Source: an uncultured Eubacteriales bacterium
GTDB taxonomy: Bacteria; Bacillota; Clostridia; Peptostreptococcales; Anaerovoracaceae
Direction: 5' to 3'
Length of the DNA: 40,167 nt
Assembly (NCBI GenBank): GCA_900545135.1
Contig: UQXL01000025.1
Coordinates: 1 to 40,167, forward strand
Below, piece by piece: positions 28,387 to 35,573 of this stretch. A program made the position numbers and the translations under genes. The notes beneath the pieces are model-generated. The model saw only the letters and a list, made by a program, of their open reading frames with translations. It was not told the DNA's origin and did no database searches. Every line of letters starts with the position of its first letter. The stretch's first letter is position 1.

Positions 28387-30183
28387 ATGGACTACACAAG
28401 CCAGAGAAACATAGACATGACATGGGCTCAGTCTGTAGCAGATTCGCTCAACAACAGCACGGATAAATACGTTGTTTATAAAGAAAGCAGACCCATAGCC
28501 GATATAAAGCACATGATAGAAAGCAGCGTGCAGCTGTACGGAGACAATGTTGCATTTATGCAGAAGTTTTCCAAAGAGCAGCCTTACAAGAGCATCACAT
28601 ATAAAGAAGCTTTTGCGGCTATCAACGCCCTCGGAACGGCGCTCATAGAGAACGGTCTTAAGGGAAAGCGCATTGCTGTAATAGGAGAAAACTGCTATCA
28701 GTGGGCGACCAGCTATTTAGCCGTTATATGCGGAACAGGAGTGGTCGTTCCTTTGGACAAGGAGCTGGGAGCTTCGGAACTTGAACAGCTGGTCAAAGAA
28801 TCAGAGGCGTCAGCCGTCATGTTTACGGAGAAATATACTGAAACCTTTAAAAACATCAAATCTTCCGGCGAGACAAACCTGGAGATGCTGATAAAGCTCA
28901 ACGGCGAAAACAAAGAAGACGGAGTTCTCACCTGGAGCGGCCTCATTGCAGAAGGAAAAGAACTTCTGGAAAAAGGCGACAGGCGTTTCCTCGACGCTGA
29001 AATCGACCCCGAAGAAATGAGCGAGCTCCTTTTCACGTCAGGAACGACAGGAATCGCCAAAGGTGTAATGCTTTCCCATAAAAATATATGTTTTGACCTG
29101 ATGATAGCTCCTACTATCCTCAGGGTGCATCCTTGGGATATCTTTTTCTCGGTACTGCCTATCCATCACACATACGAGGGGACGGCAGGCTTCCTGATGC
29201 CGCTCTACAAAGGTGCGGCCATAGCTTACTGCGAGGGACTCAAACATATAGTCAAGAACCTTTCCGAGGTAAGCCCTACCATGTTCCTCGGCGTTCCTGT
29301 TCTCTTCGAGACTCTCTATAAGACGATCATGAAGAACGTGCGCAAACAGGGAAAAGAAGGTCTTGTCAAGAAAGTCATGGCAGTCAACAAGGTGACTAAG
29401 AAAGTCGGCTTTGATCTTAATAAAAAACTTTTAAAAGATATCCTCAAAGTATTCGGAGGAAGAATGAGAGTTCTCATCTCCGGCGGAGCCGCCATAGATC
29501 CGGCCATACTGCAGTTCTTCAACGATCTTGGATTTATCGCGGTACAGGGCTACGGACTCAGCGAGTGCGCTCCTATGGGAGCCCTCAATCCTGACCAGCA
29601 CAAATATATGAGAAATGCTTCAGTAGGACACATTCTGCCGGGTATGGATGTCATGATCGACGATAAAGACGAAGAGGGCATAGGAGAAATATGCCTCAAG
29701 GGCGACAACGTGATGCTGGGATATTACAACATGCCTGAAGAGACCGCCAAAGTAATAAAGGACGGCTGGTTCCATACGGGAGACCAGGGTTATATTGACG
29801 ACGAAAAATTCATATATATAACGGGCCGAAAGAAGAACGTTATCATCGCCTCCAACGGCAAGAACGTTTTCCCTGAAGAGCTGGAATATCTCCTTTCCAA
29901 GATTCGCTATGTATCGGAATCCATGGTTTGGGGAGCGGAAGAAAGGGGCGACATCGTCATAGTAGCCGCTATCAAGCCGGATATGGAGGAAGTCGAAGCT
30001 GTGCTCGGAAAAGACTGCGGCGACGAAGCCGTTAAAAAACTTCTCTGGGAAGAGGTTGACAAGATAAATGCAGAACTTCCTCTGTTCAAGAAGATAAGGA
30101 AGATCGCAGTCCGCCACGAAGAATTTGAAAAGAATACCAGCAAAAAGATCAAGAGATTCGTGGAGTCCAACAAGCAGATGTAG
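28387..30183 (+). CDS. AMP-forming acyl-CoA synthetase (long-chain fatty-acid-CoA ligase type)
   Basis: A 598-residue adenylate-forming ligase. It has the P-loop-like LLFTSGTTGIAKGVMLSHKN near residues 217-236, LPIHHTYEGTAGFLMPL, the A5 motif VQGYGLSECAP, the A7/A8 motifs WFHTGDQGYIDDEKFIYITG and RKKNVIIASNGKNVFPEELE, and a C-terminal KNTSKKIKR with the likely catalytic lysine. The enzyme activates a carboxylic acid as acyl-AMP and transfers it to CoA. The domain size fits the long-chain acyl-CoA group. There is no membrane anchor. AAAAGGAG precedes the ATG. The transcript ends at the hairpin 30233-30276. Chain-length preference cannot be told. Confidence 0.92.
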   Translation: MDYTSQRNIDMTWAQSVADSLNNSTDKYVVYKESRPIADIKHMIESSVQLYGDNVAFMQKFSKEQPYKSITYKEAFAAINALGTALIENGLKGKRIAVIGENCYQWATSYLAVICGTGVVVPLDKELGASELEQLVKESEASAVMFTEKYTETFKNIKSSGETNLEMLIKLNGENKEDGVLTWSGLIAEGKELLEKGDRRFLDAEIDPEEMSELLFTSGTTGIAKGVMLSHKNICFDLMIAPTILRVHPWDIFFSVLPIHHTYEGTAGFLMPLYKGAAIAYCEGLKHIVKNLSEVSPTMFLGVPVLFETLYKTIMKNVRKQGKEGLVKKVMAVNKVTKKVGFDLNKKLLKDILKVFGGRMRVLISGGAAIDPAILQFFNDLGFIAVQGYGLSECAPMGALNPDQHKYMRNASVGHILPGMDVMIDDKDEEGIGEICLKGDNVMLGYYNMPEETAKVIKDGWFHTGDQGYIDDEKFIYITGRKKNVIIASNGKNVFPEELEYLLSKIRYVSESMVWGAEERGDIVIVAAIKPDMEEVEAVLGKDCGDEAVKKLLWEEVDKINAELPLFKKIRKIAVRHEEFEKNTSKKIKRFVESNKQM

Positions 30184-30232
30184 ACTGCACCGGAGCGCGG
30201 CATAACCAAATAAAATAGATGATACGCGAGAA

Positions 30233-30276
30233 AGTGTTGCAAAACCATCGATGCATAGTTTTGCAACACTATTTTT
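30233..30276. terminator. Terminator between the acyl-CoA ligase and 38-residue protein genes
   Basis: A perfect 13-bp stem, AGTGTTGCAAAAC / GTTTTGCAACACT, with a 12-base loop, followed by ATTTTT on the plus strand. The minus strand gives TTTCTC, weaker. The arm resembles the half-site of the ATGTTG dyads (RTGTTGYAAAA), but the overall length is 38 nt and not 40/41. Confidence 0.85.
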
Positions 30277-30391
30277 AGTTTTCGTATGCTACCAGCGCAA
30301 CGCATTTTCCCGTAGAATCACAAAGCTTTTTCTCCGCCTCGGAAATGATTTTCATATCCTGAGGCTTCAATTCAGCAAAAGATTTCTCCAT
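30275..30391 (-). CDS. 38-residue conserved-looking small protein
   Basis: The frame MEKSFAELKPQDMKIISEAE then KKLCDSTGKCVALVAYEN has an excellent ribosome binding site, GGGAGGTGA, 7 bases before its ATG. The composition is that of a real folded helical peptide, with Cys residues at 24 and 30, and no membrane segment. Small clostridial proteins of this shape (acidic helix ending in VALVAYE) are familiar to me but have no known function. Its stop codon touches the ligase terminator on the other strand. Confidence 0.7.
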   Translation of the reverse strand: MEKSFAELKPQDMKIISEAEKKLCDSTGKCVALVAYEN

Positions 30392-30470
30392 TATTGTTCA
30401 CCTCCCATCATATATTTTGCCGTTCATTATAAATATTATTAAATTTTCACAGAGAAATCGTTTAAACAAA

Positions 30471-30544
30471 TTGAAAAAAAGCAAAATTTTATATATAATG
30501 TTGTGAGAAATGTAAATGATAAGTAATACGAACATAATTTACAT
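30471..30544 (+). promoter_or_regulatory. Promoter and leader dyad of the mreB-like gene
   Basis: TTGAAA (30471-30476), a 17-base spacer, and TATAAT (30494-30499). The start is near 30506. The leader carries a perfect 8-bp inverted repeat, ATGTAAAT (30510-30517) / ATTTACAT (30537-30544), just after the start, possibly an operator. Confidence 0.65.
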
Positions 30545-30586
30545 GTTGCTATTTTTATATAATTAAATTTTGAAAAGGAGAAGAGA

Positions 30587-31609
30587 ATGGGATTTGCGAA
30601 TGAGGTAGGTATAGACTTAGGAACAGCCAACGTGTTGGTATATATAAAGGGTAAGGGAATAGTTCTCAACGAACCTTCCGTAGTAGCCATCAACAACGAC
30701 ACCGATGAGATTCTTGCCGTGGGCGAAGAGGCGAGGCAGATGCTGGGAAGAACCCCAGCCAATATAGTCGCGGTTAGACCTCTCAAAGACGGAGTTATTT
30801 CCGATTACGACATCACTGAGAGAATGTTGAAATATTTCATAAGGAAAACATGCGGAACAGGCAGGTTTTTCAAGCCTAGGATCATGGTATGCGTGCCGAG
30901 CGGAGTGACGGAAGTAGAAAAGAGAGCCGTGAGAGAAGCGGCGACCCAGGCTGGCGGCAAGGACGTTTATCTCATGGAAGAACCTGTAGCGGCAGCCATC
31001 GGAGCAGGCATAGACATAAGTAAGCCCGACGGCGTTATGGTCATAGATATAGGCGGCGGCACGACGGATATAGCGGTCATCTCCCTGGGAGGCATCGTAG
31101 CCAGTACTTCAGTCAAGATGGCAGGAGACAAGATCGACGAAGCCATAATCAAATACATGAGAAAGACTCATAAGCTCTATATCGGAGAAAGAACGGCAGA
31201 GGAGCTCAAAGTGAACATAGGAACGGCTTTTCCTAGAGACGAAGTGATGACTATGGAATGCAGAGGAAGAGACCTGGTTACAGGTCTGCCTAAGAGCGTG
31301 GACGTGACTTCTGAAGAGATGATGGAAGCCCTTGAGGAACCGCTCCATATAATCTGTGAAGCCGTTCATAACGTGCTGGAGAGAACTCCGCCTGAGCTTT
31401 CCGCTGATATAAGCAATTCGGGAATAATCGTGACAGGCGGCGGAGCTTTGCTCTACGGAATCGACAAGAGAATTGAAGATAGGACCGGAATCAAGGTGGT
31501 CATAGCAGAGGACCCTAAGTCCTGCGTTGCCATAGGAACAGGAAAGGCGCTGAACAGCCTGGACGTTCTTGAAACCAACGCGCTCAACAAAAGGGCGCCT
31601 TATCTGTAA
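30587..31609 (+). CDS. mreB: Rod-shape actin homologue MreB/Mbl
   Basis: A 340-residue protein with the actin fold of MreB. It has phosphate 1 loop EVGIDLGTANVLVYIKGKGI at the N-terminus, EPSVVAIN, VRPLKDGVISDYD, phosphate 2 motif MVIDIGGGTTDIAVISLGG, and adenosine motif GIIVTGGGALLYGIDKRIED. MreB polymerises under the membrane and directs peptidoglycan synthesis along the cell side. No mreC, mreD or mrdA genes follow, so this is probably an extra paralogue (Mbl- or MreBH-like) and not the one in the main mre cluster. GAAAAGGAG precedes the ATG. It is monocistronic, with a terminator. Confidence 0.92.
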   Translation: MGFANEVGIDLGTANVLVYIKGKGIVLNEPSVVAINNDTDEILAVGEEARQMLGRTPANIVAVRPLKDGVISDYDITERMLKYFIRKTCGTGRFFKPRIMVCVPSGVTEVEKRAVREAATQAGGKDVYLMEEPVAAAIGAGIDISKPDGVMVIDIGGGTTDIAVISLGGIVASTSVKMAGDKIDEAIIKYMRKTHKLYIGERTAEELKVNIGTAFPRDEVMTMECRGRDLVTGLPKSVDVTSEEMMEALEEPLHIICEAVHNVLERTPPELSADISNSGIIVTGGGALLYGIDKRIEDRTGIKVVIAEDPKSCVAIGTGKALNSLDVLETNALNKRAPYL

Positions 31610-31628
31610 AAAGTCCTGACTTGCGGCA

Positions 31629-31665
31629 AGCGTCCTTCGGGCAAGCGGAGGGCGCTGTTTCTTTT
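31629..31665 (+). terminator. Terminator after the mreB-like gene
   Basis: AGCGTCCTTC and GAGGGCGCT form an imperfect 9-bp stem with a loop of about 9 bases, followed by GTTTCTTTT. Confidence 0.6.
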
Positions 31666-31669
31666 ATGC

Positions 31670-31741
31670 AGGAAATCCGTCTATCATAGAGAATCCGACT
31701 ATCGTATAGGAAATACATCTATTACAGGAAATTCAACTTAT
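31670..31741 (+). repeat. Four degenerate tandem units of 16-20 nt
   Basis: Units at 31670, 31688, 31708 and 31726 all start AGGAAAT or AGAGAAT and continue with a CTAT-type segment. No gene lies in the gap to 31802. Confidence 0.5.
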
Positions 31742-31802
31742 AAATATTGATTGCGAAATTCCCGCCATATCAAAAAATATACTCTTCAAAGGAAAATACG
31801 AA

Positions 31803-32966
31803 ATGAAGCTTGAAATCATCGCAGCCACGGCTTTCGGCCTGGAAGCAGTCGTGAAGAGGGAGATAGAAGCCCTCGGCTACAGGATAATAAAATCAGAAGA
31901 CGGCAAGATTACTTTTTCCGGAGATGAGAGGGCAGTGGTAAAGGCCAATCTCTGGCTCAGATCCGCCGACAGAGTGCTGATAAAGATGGCCGAGTTTGAG
32001 GCCCTGGAATTTGAAGAGCTGTTTCAGCAGGTAAAAGCGATTCCGTGGGAAGAGTGGATACCGCCGGACGGAAAATTCATCGTCAACGGCTCGTCGGTCA
32101 AATCCAAGCTTTCCAGCGTGCCGGCCTGCCAGTCGGTGGCAGAAAAAGCCATAGTCGAAAGACTGAGAGAAATATACGCCGTCGACTATTTTGAAAAATC
32201 AGGTGCGCTGTACGATATAAAGATTTCCCTTCTCAAGGACAGAGTGACCGTCACCCTAGACACTACAGGTCCCGGCCTGTTCAAGAGGGGCTATAAACAA
32301 AACGCGGTGACAGCGCCGATAAAAGAGACCATCGCCGCCGCGATGATACAGCTTTCTTTCTGGAACCCGGGCAGAGTGCTGGCAGACCCTTGCTGCGGCT
32401 CAGGAACCATACCCATAGAAGCGGCTCTCATAGGAAGAAACATAGCGCCCGGTCTCAACAGGACCTTTGCCGCTCAGGACTGGGAGGCCATAAAGCCGGA
32501 GCTGTGGAAAGAAGAGAGAAAAAAAGCTCTGGAAGCCATCGAATGGGATAAAGAGCTTGAAATATATGCCGGCGATATAGACAAAAAAGCAGTAGAAGCC
32601 GCCAGAGAGAACGCTATCGAGGCCGGAGTTGCGGACGATATAGTTTTCTGCGCAGGTGACGCCGCGAATTTCAGCTCGCAGAACAAGCAGGGAGGAATCA
32701 TAATAACCAATCCGCCTTACGGCCAGAGGATAGGAGACAGAGATTCCATGGACAAGCTGTACGCGGGATTTTCATCATTCCTGAAGAAGAATCCTACGTG
32801 GTCAATGTTCGCTATCACCGCAGACAAGAGCGCCGAGCAGAAAATTTTCGGTCGCCCGGCGGACAGGAGAAGAAAGCTGTTCAATGGAAGAATGGAAGTA
32901 TGCTATTATCAATACCACGGCATAAAGCCGACGGAGCCTGAAAACCATGGACATAAAGATAAATAG
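31803..32966 (+). CDS. THUMP-domain class I RNA methyltransferase (RlmL N-terminal half / YpsC type)
   Basis: A 387-residue protein. Residues 1-60 form a ferredoxin-like start (EIIAATAFGLEAVVKREIEA). A THUMP RNA-binding domain follows to about residue 160, with LFKRGYK at its end. The methyltransferase domain has motif I LADPCCGSGTIPIEAALIG at about 199-217, the acidic motif IYAGDIDKKAVEAARENA, and motif IV IIITNPPYGQRIGD, the N/D-PPY form of amino-N methyltransferases. It is expected to make an m2G-type modification in 23S rRNA. AAAGGA precedes the ATG. Its last 20 bases overlap the MocR-type gene, so the two are translationally coupled. Confidence 0.9.
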   Translation: MKLEIIAATAFGLEAVVKREIEALGYRIIKSEDGKITFSGDERAVVKANLWLRSADRVLIKMAEFEALEFEELFQQVKAIPWEEWIPPDGKFIVNGSSVKSKLSSVPACQSVAEKAIVERLREIYAVDYFEKSGALYDIKISLLKDRVTVTLDTTGPGLFKRGYKQNAVTAPIKETIAAAMIQLSFWNPGRVLADPCCGSGTIPIEAALIGRNIAPGLNRTFAAQDWEAIKPELWKEERKKALEAIEWDKELEIYAGDIDKKAVEAARENAIEAGVADDIVFCAGDAANFSSQNKQGGIIITNPPYGQRIGDRDSMDKLYAGFSSFLKKNPTWSMFAITADKSAEQKIFGRPADRRRKLFNGRMEVCYYQYHGIKPTEPENHGHKDK

Positions 32967-34449
32967 AGAAATAAAGACGCCGGTATATCTTCAGATAACC
33001 GCTGCTATAAAGCATCAGATAATGACATGCGCAGTTACATCAGGCAGTATACTGCCATCAGAGAGAGCCCTCGCCAAGATGCTCAGCATACACAGAAATA
33101 CTGTGACAAAAGCCTACAGCGAACTGAAAGACCAGGGACTCATCGAGTCCTATCAGGGAATAGGATACAGAGTATGCAGCGGAATTCCTGAAGATAAAAA
33201 GGAAGACAAAAAAGAAGACAAGAAAACTGCTGACGGCCGCGGACGGAGCGGCAAGAAAGTGAACTGGCTCAACCAGATCAAGGACGAATACCTGGATATG
33301 ACAGTCACCTTTGACGAGCTGTTTCAGAGGTTCAGCCGGCAGGACAAGATATCGCTGGGAAGCGGCATTGCGGCCACGGGAATATACGACAGAGAAAAGC
33401 TGTCGGCCCGGATATCGGAGATAGTCTCAGACGAGGGAAAAAAACAATATTTCTATACGCCGTATCAGGGCGACGAAGATTTGCGGAGGCAGATAGTTTC
33501 GTACTTGAGTACAAAGGGAATAAAGGCTACTACGCGGCAGATACAGATACTGACAGAAACCAACCAGGCGCTGGACTTTCTCATTACGCTGCTGGTAAAA
33601 CCGGGCGATGTTGTCATAACAGAAGAGCCGGTTTCCCCTGACACATACAGAGCCATAGGACTGGCAGGCGGCAAGCTTGTGACGCTGCCCATGGGCGAGG
33701 ACGGCATGGAGTGCGGCTATCTGGAGGAGACCATACAGAAATGGAAGCCAAGGCTGATATGTCTCAATTCCAGCTTTCACGACCCAACGGGACAGGTGCT
33801 TTCCGTAGAAAAACGCAGGGAAATACTGCGCATGTCAGAGAAATACAGGCTGCCGGTGATAGAATATGATGAAGCCTCTGAGCTGCATTACGATATTCCT
33901 TCGATATCGCCGATGAAAGTTTTCGACAGGCTGGAAAACGTCGTCTACATATATTCGTTCTCGCTGACCTTCGTGCCCGGCTTAAGTTTGGCTTTCATCG
34001 TGGCCAACGCCGATCTCATACGCAGGCTCAGCTATCTGGTTTCCGTGAGGCTGGTGGCCATGGACTGGGTGACCCAGAGACTTTTGGCTGAGTTCCTTGA
34101 AGAGGGCGTTTATTACAGGAAGCTTTCCGATTACAGAACAGAATACAAGAAAAAGCGCGATATAGTGTGCGCCAAGCTGGATGAGATGAAACCGTTGGGG
34201 ATACGCTATTCCAAACCTAAGGGAGGAATATATGTATGGTGCAGACTGCCTGGGGGAGTCGACAGCAAAGAGCTTAATTCCAGGGCATACAGCAACGGCA
34301 TAAGCATACTGCCCGGATATGTCTTTTATCCGTCGAAAAACGGCGGCCGGGAGTATATAAGGATAAACTTCTCTTACGAGACTCCGGAGAGAATCGCAGA
34401 CGGCATGGAAATACTCAGAAAGTCGATAGAAGAGTGCATGAAAAAATGA
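32947..34449 (+). CDS. MocR/PdxR-type GntR regulator lacking the PLP lysine
   Basis: A 500-residue protein. The N-terminal GntR winged helix (residues 12-78) has PVYLQITAAIKHQIMTCAV, ILPSERALAKMLSIHRNTVT and KAYSELKDQGLIESYQGIGY. A Lys/Asp/Glu-rich linker spans about 82-104. An aminotransferase class I-like domain fills the rest, with PYQGDEDLRRQIVSYL, PTGQVLS, and IEYDEASELHY (Asp 308 for the pyridine ring). At the cofactor site the usual S-F-S-K is SFSL: Leu 340 (codon CTG) replaces the Schiff-base lysine. The following GLR-type arginine is Ser (GLSLAF). Covalent PLP binding is therefore unlikely, which makes it a divergent sensor. The ATG lies inside the end of the methyltransferase gene with GGAG about 11 bases upstream. 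Confidence 0.87.
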   Translation: MDIKINREIKTPVYLQITAAIKHQIMTCAVTSGSILPSERALAKMLSIHRNTVTKAYSELKDQGLIESYQGIGYRVCSGIPEDKKEDKKEDKKTADGRGRSGKKVNWLNQIKDEYLDMTVTFDELFQRFSRQDKISLGSGIAATGIYDREKLSARISEIVSDEGKKQYFYTPYQGDEDLRRQIVSYLSTKGIKATTRQIQILTETNQALDFLITLLVKPGDVVITEEPVSPDTYRAIGLAGGKLVTLPMGEDGMECGYLEETIQKWKPRLICLNSSFHDPTGQVLSVEKRREILRMSEKYRLPVIEYDEASELHYDIPSISPMKVFDRLENVVYIYSFSLTFVPGLSLAFIVANADLIRRLSYLVSVRLVAMDWVTQRLLAEFLEEGVYYRKLSDYRTEYKKKRDIVCAKLDEMKPLGIRYSKPKGGIYVWCRLPGGVDSKELNSRAYSNGISILPGYVFYPSKNGGREYIRINFSYETPERIADGMEILRKSIEECMKK

Positions 34450-34477
34450 GCCTAGTATCTATAGGCCCATTTTTTTA
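34441..34477. terminator. Bidirectional terminator spanning both stop codons of convergent genes
   Basis: AAAAAATG-A-GCCTA, loop, TAGGC-C-CATTTTTT. The stem contains the stop codon of the MocR-type gene (34447-34449) and, on the other strand, that of the AI-2E gene (34452-34454). T-runs occur on both strands. Confidence 0.85.
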
Positions 34478-35513
34478 TGAGGACCTGCACTATGCCGGCG
34501 ATTGGAACAGCCAGCAGCATGCCGAGGATACCGCCGAAGTGTCCTAAAACCGTGAGGGAAATCAGCACGAAAAGCGGGTGCAGACCTATGGAATCACCCA
34601 CGATCTTGGGATATATATAGTTGCTGTCCAGCTGCTGAACGAGAAAAAGCGCCAGCATCGCCAGGACGCCGCCCACCAGCCCTTTGGAGAAGAAGGCTAC
34701 GAGAAAAGCCGGTATCATGCTGAAAAAAGGCCCGAAATAGGGGATTATATTTAAAAGCCCTCCGATAAGCCCTATGATGACGGAGAATTTTATTTTCAGC
34801 GCCGACAAGACAACTGATGAAAGCAGAGCCACGATGAGGCTGTCCACCAGCGCGCCCTTGATAAAAGTAGTCATTACGACGTTTATTTCATCGAGAATCT
34901 CGTTTATCTGGCCATGCGCTTTCTGCTTCAGCACCAAAGAAAGAAACTTCTGCCAGAGAGAAAGAAAAAACTCCTTGTCCTTTAGCAGATATATGCTGGC
35001 CACAAGACCGACGAAAAAGTTGACTATGCCGCCGACGAAAGCAGAAAGCGTCCGCACCAGCTTTTCCAGCGAAAAATGCTCCTCTATCCAGCCGGATATC
35101 ATCGAGGCCGGGGCCAGATCGGCAGCGTCCATGCCGGCAGGGATGTATCTAGATATGAAATTTTTTATATCAGCAGACGCTGAGTCAAAATAGTTGTAGA
35201 CCTGCTGCAATGTATGGTAAAATCCACCCTCAGGCAGCGCTCCGAGGATGAGTATGAGAAAAGCATAGACGATGAGAATGAGCAGAACAGCAGCCAGAGT
35301 ATAAGACATGATTATGGCCGGTATCCGGCCCTTGGGACTTTCTTCCGTCAGCAGTTCCTGAGAACGCACGAAAAATTTTTTCCTCAGCCATTCCGTGGGG
35401 GCATTGAAAAGATAAGCCAGAACAAGCCCTATGATCAGTGGCGAAAAGGCTCTCAAAACAGCTGCTATGACTTGCCATATGCCGGCAAATATCTCCAGAA
35501 AAAAATTCTCCAT
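34452..35513 (-). CDS. AI-2E / PerM family membrane transporter
   Basis: A 353-residue, 7-8-helix membrane protein of the AI-2E exporter family. The N-terminal MENFFLEIFAGIWQVIAAVL and FSPLIIGLVLAYLFNAPTEW include the family's paired N-terminal helices. A soluble loop follows to about residue 140, and then the conserved C-terminal block with LIVALLSSVVLSALKIKF, LIGGLLNIIPYFGPFFSMIP and LLAVPIAGIV. Members export autoinducer-2 or act as Na+/H+ or lipid-related exporters; the substrate is not predictable. An in-frame ATG at 35522 is too close to GGAGG; the ATG at 35513 has 10-base spacing. The long open frame beyond it (to 36095) is the antisense shadow of the U32 gene. Confidence 0.9.
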   Translation of the reverse strand: MENFFLEIFAGIWQVIAAVLRAFSPLIIGLVLAYLFNAPTEWLRKKFFVRSQELLTEESPKGRIPAIIMSYTLAAVLLILIVYAFLILILGALPEGGFYHTLQQVYNYFDSASADIKNFISRYIPAGMDAADLAPASMISGWIEEHFSLEKLVRTLSAFVGGIVNFFVGLVASIYLLKDKEFFLSLWQKFLSLVLKQKAHGQINEILDEINVVMTTFIKGALVDSLIVALLSSVVLSALKIKFSVIIGLIGGLLNIIPYFGPFFSMIPAFLVAFFSKGLVGGVLAMLALFLVQQLDSNYIYPKIVGDSIGLHPLFVLISLTVLGHFGGILGMLLAVPIAGIVQVLIKKWAYRY

Positions 35514-35573
35514 ATTGCTCATTCCTCCAAAGAATAGTATTATATAAACTGATAAAAAATATGAGGAAAGCTT

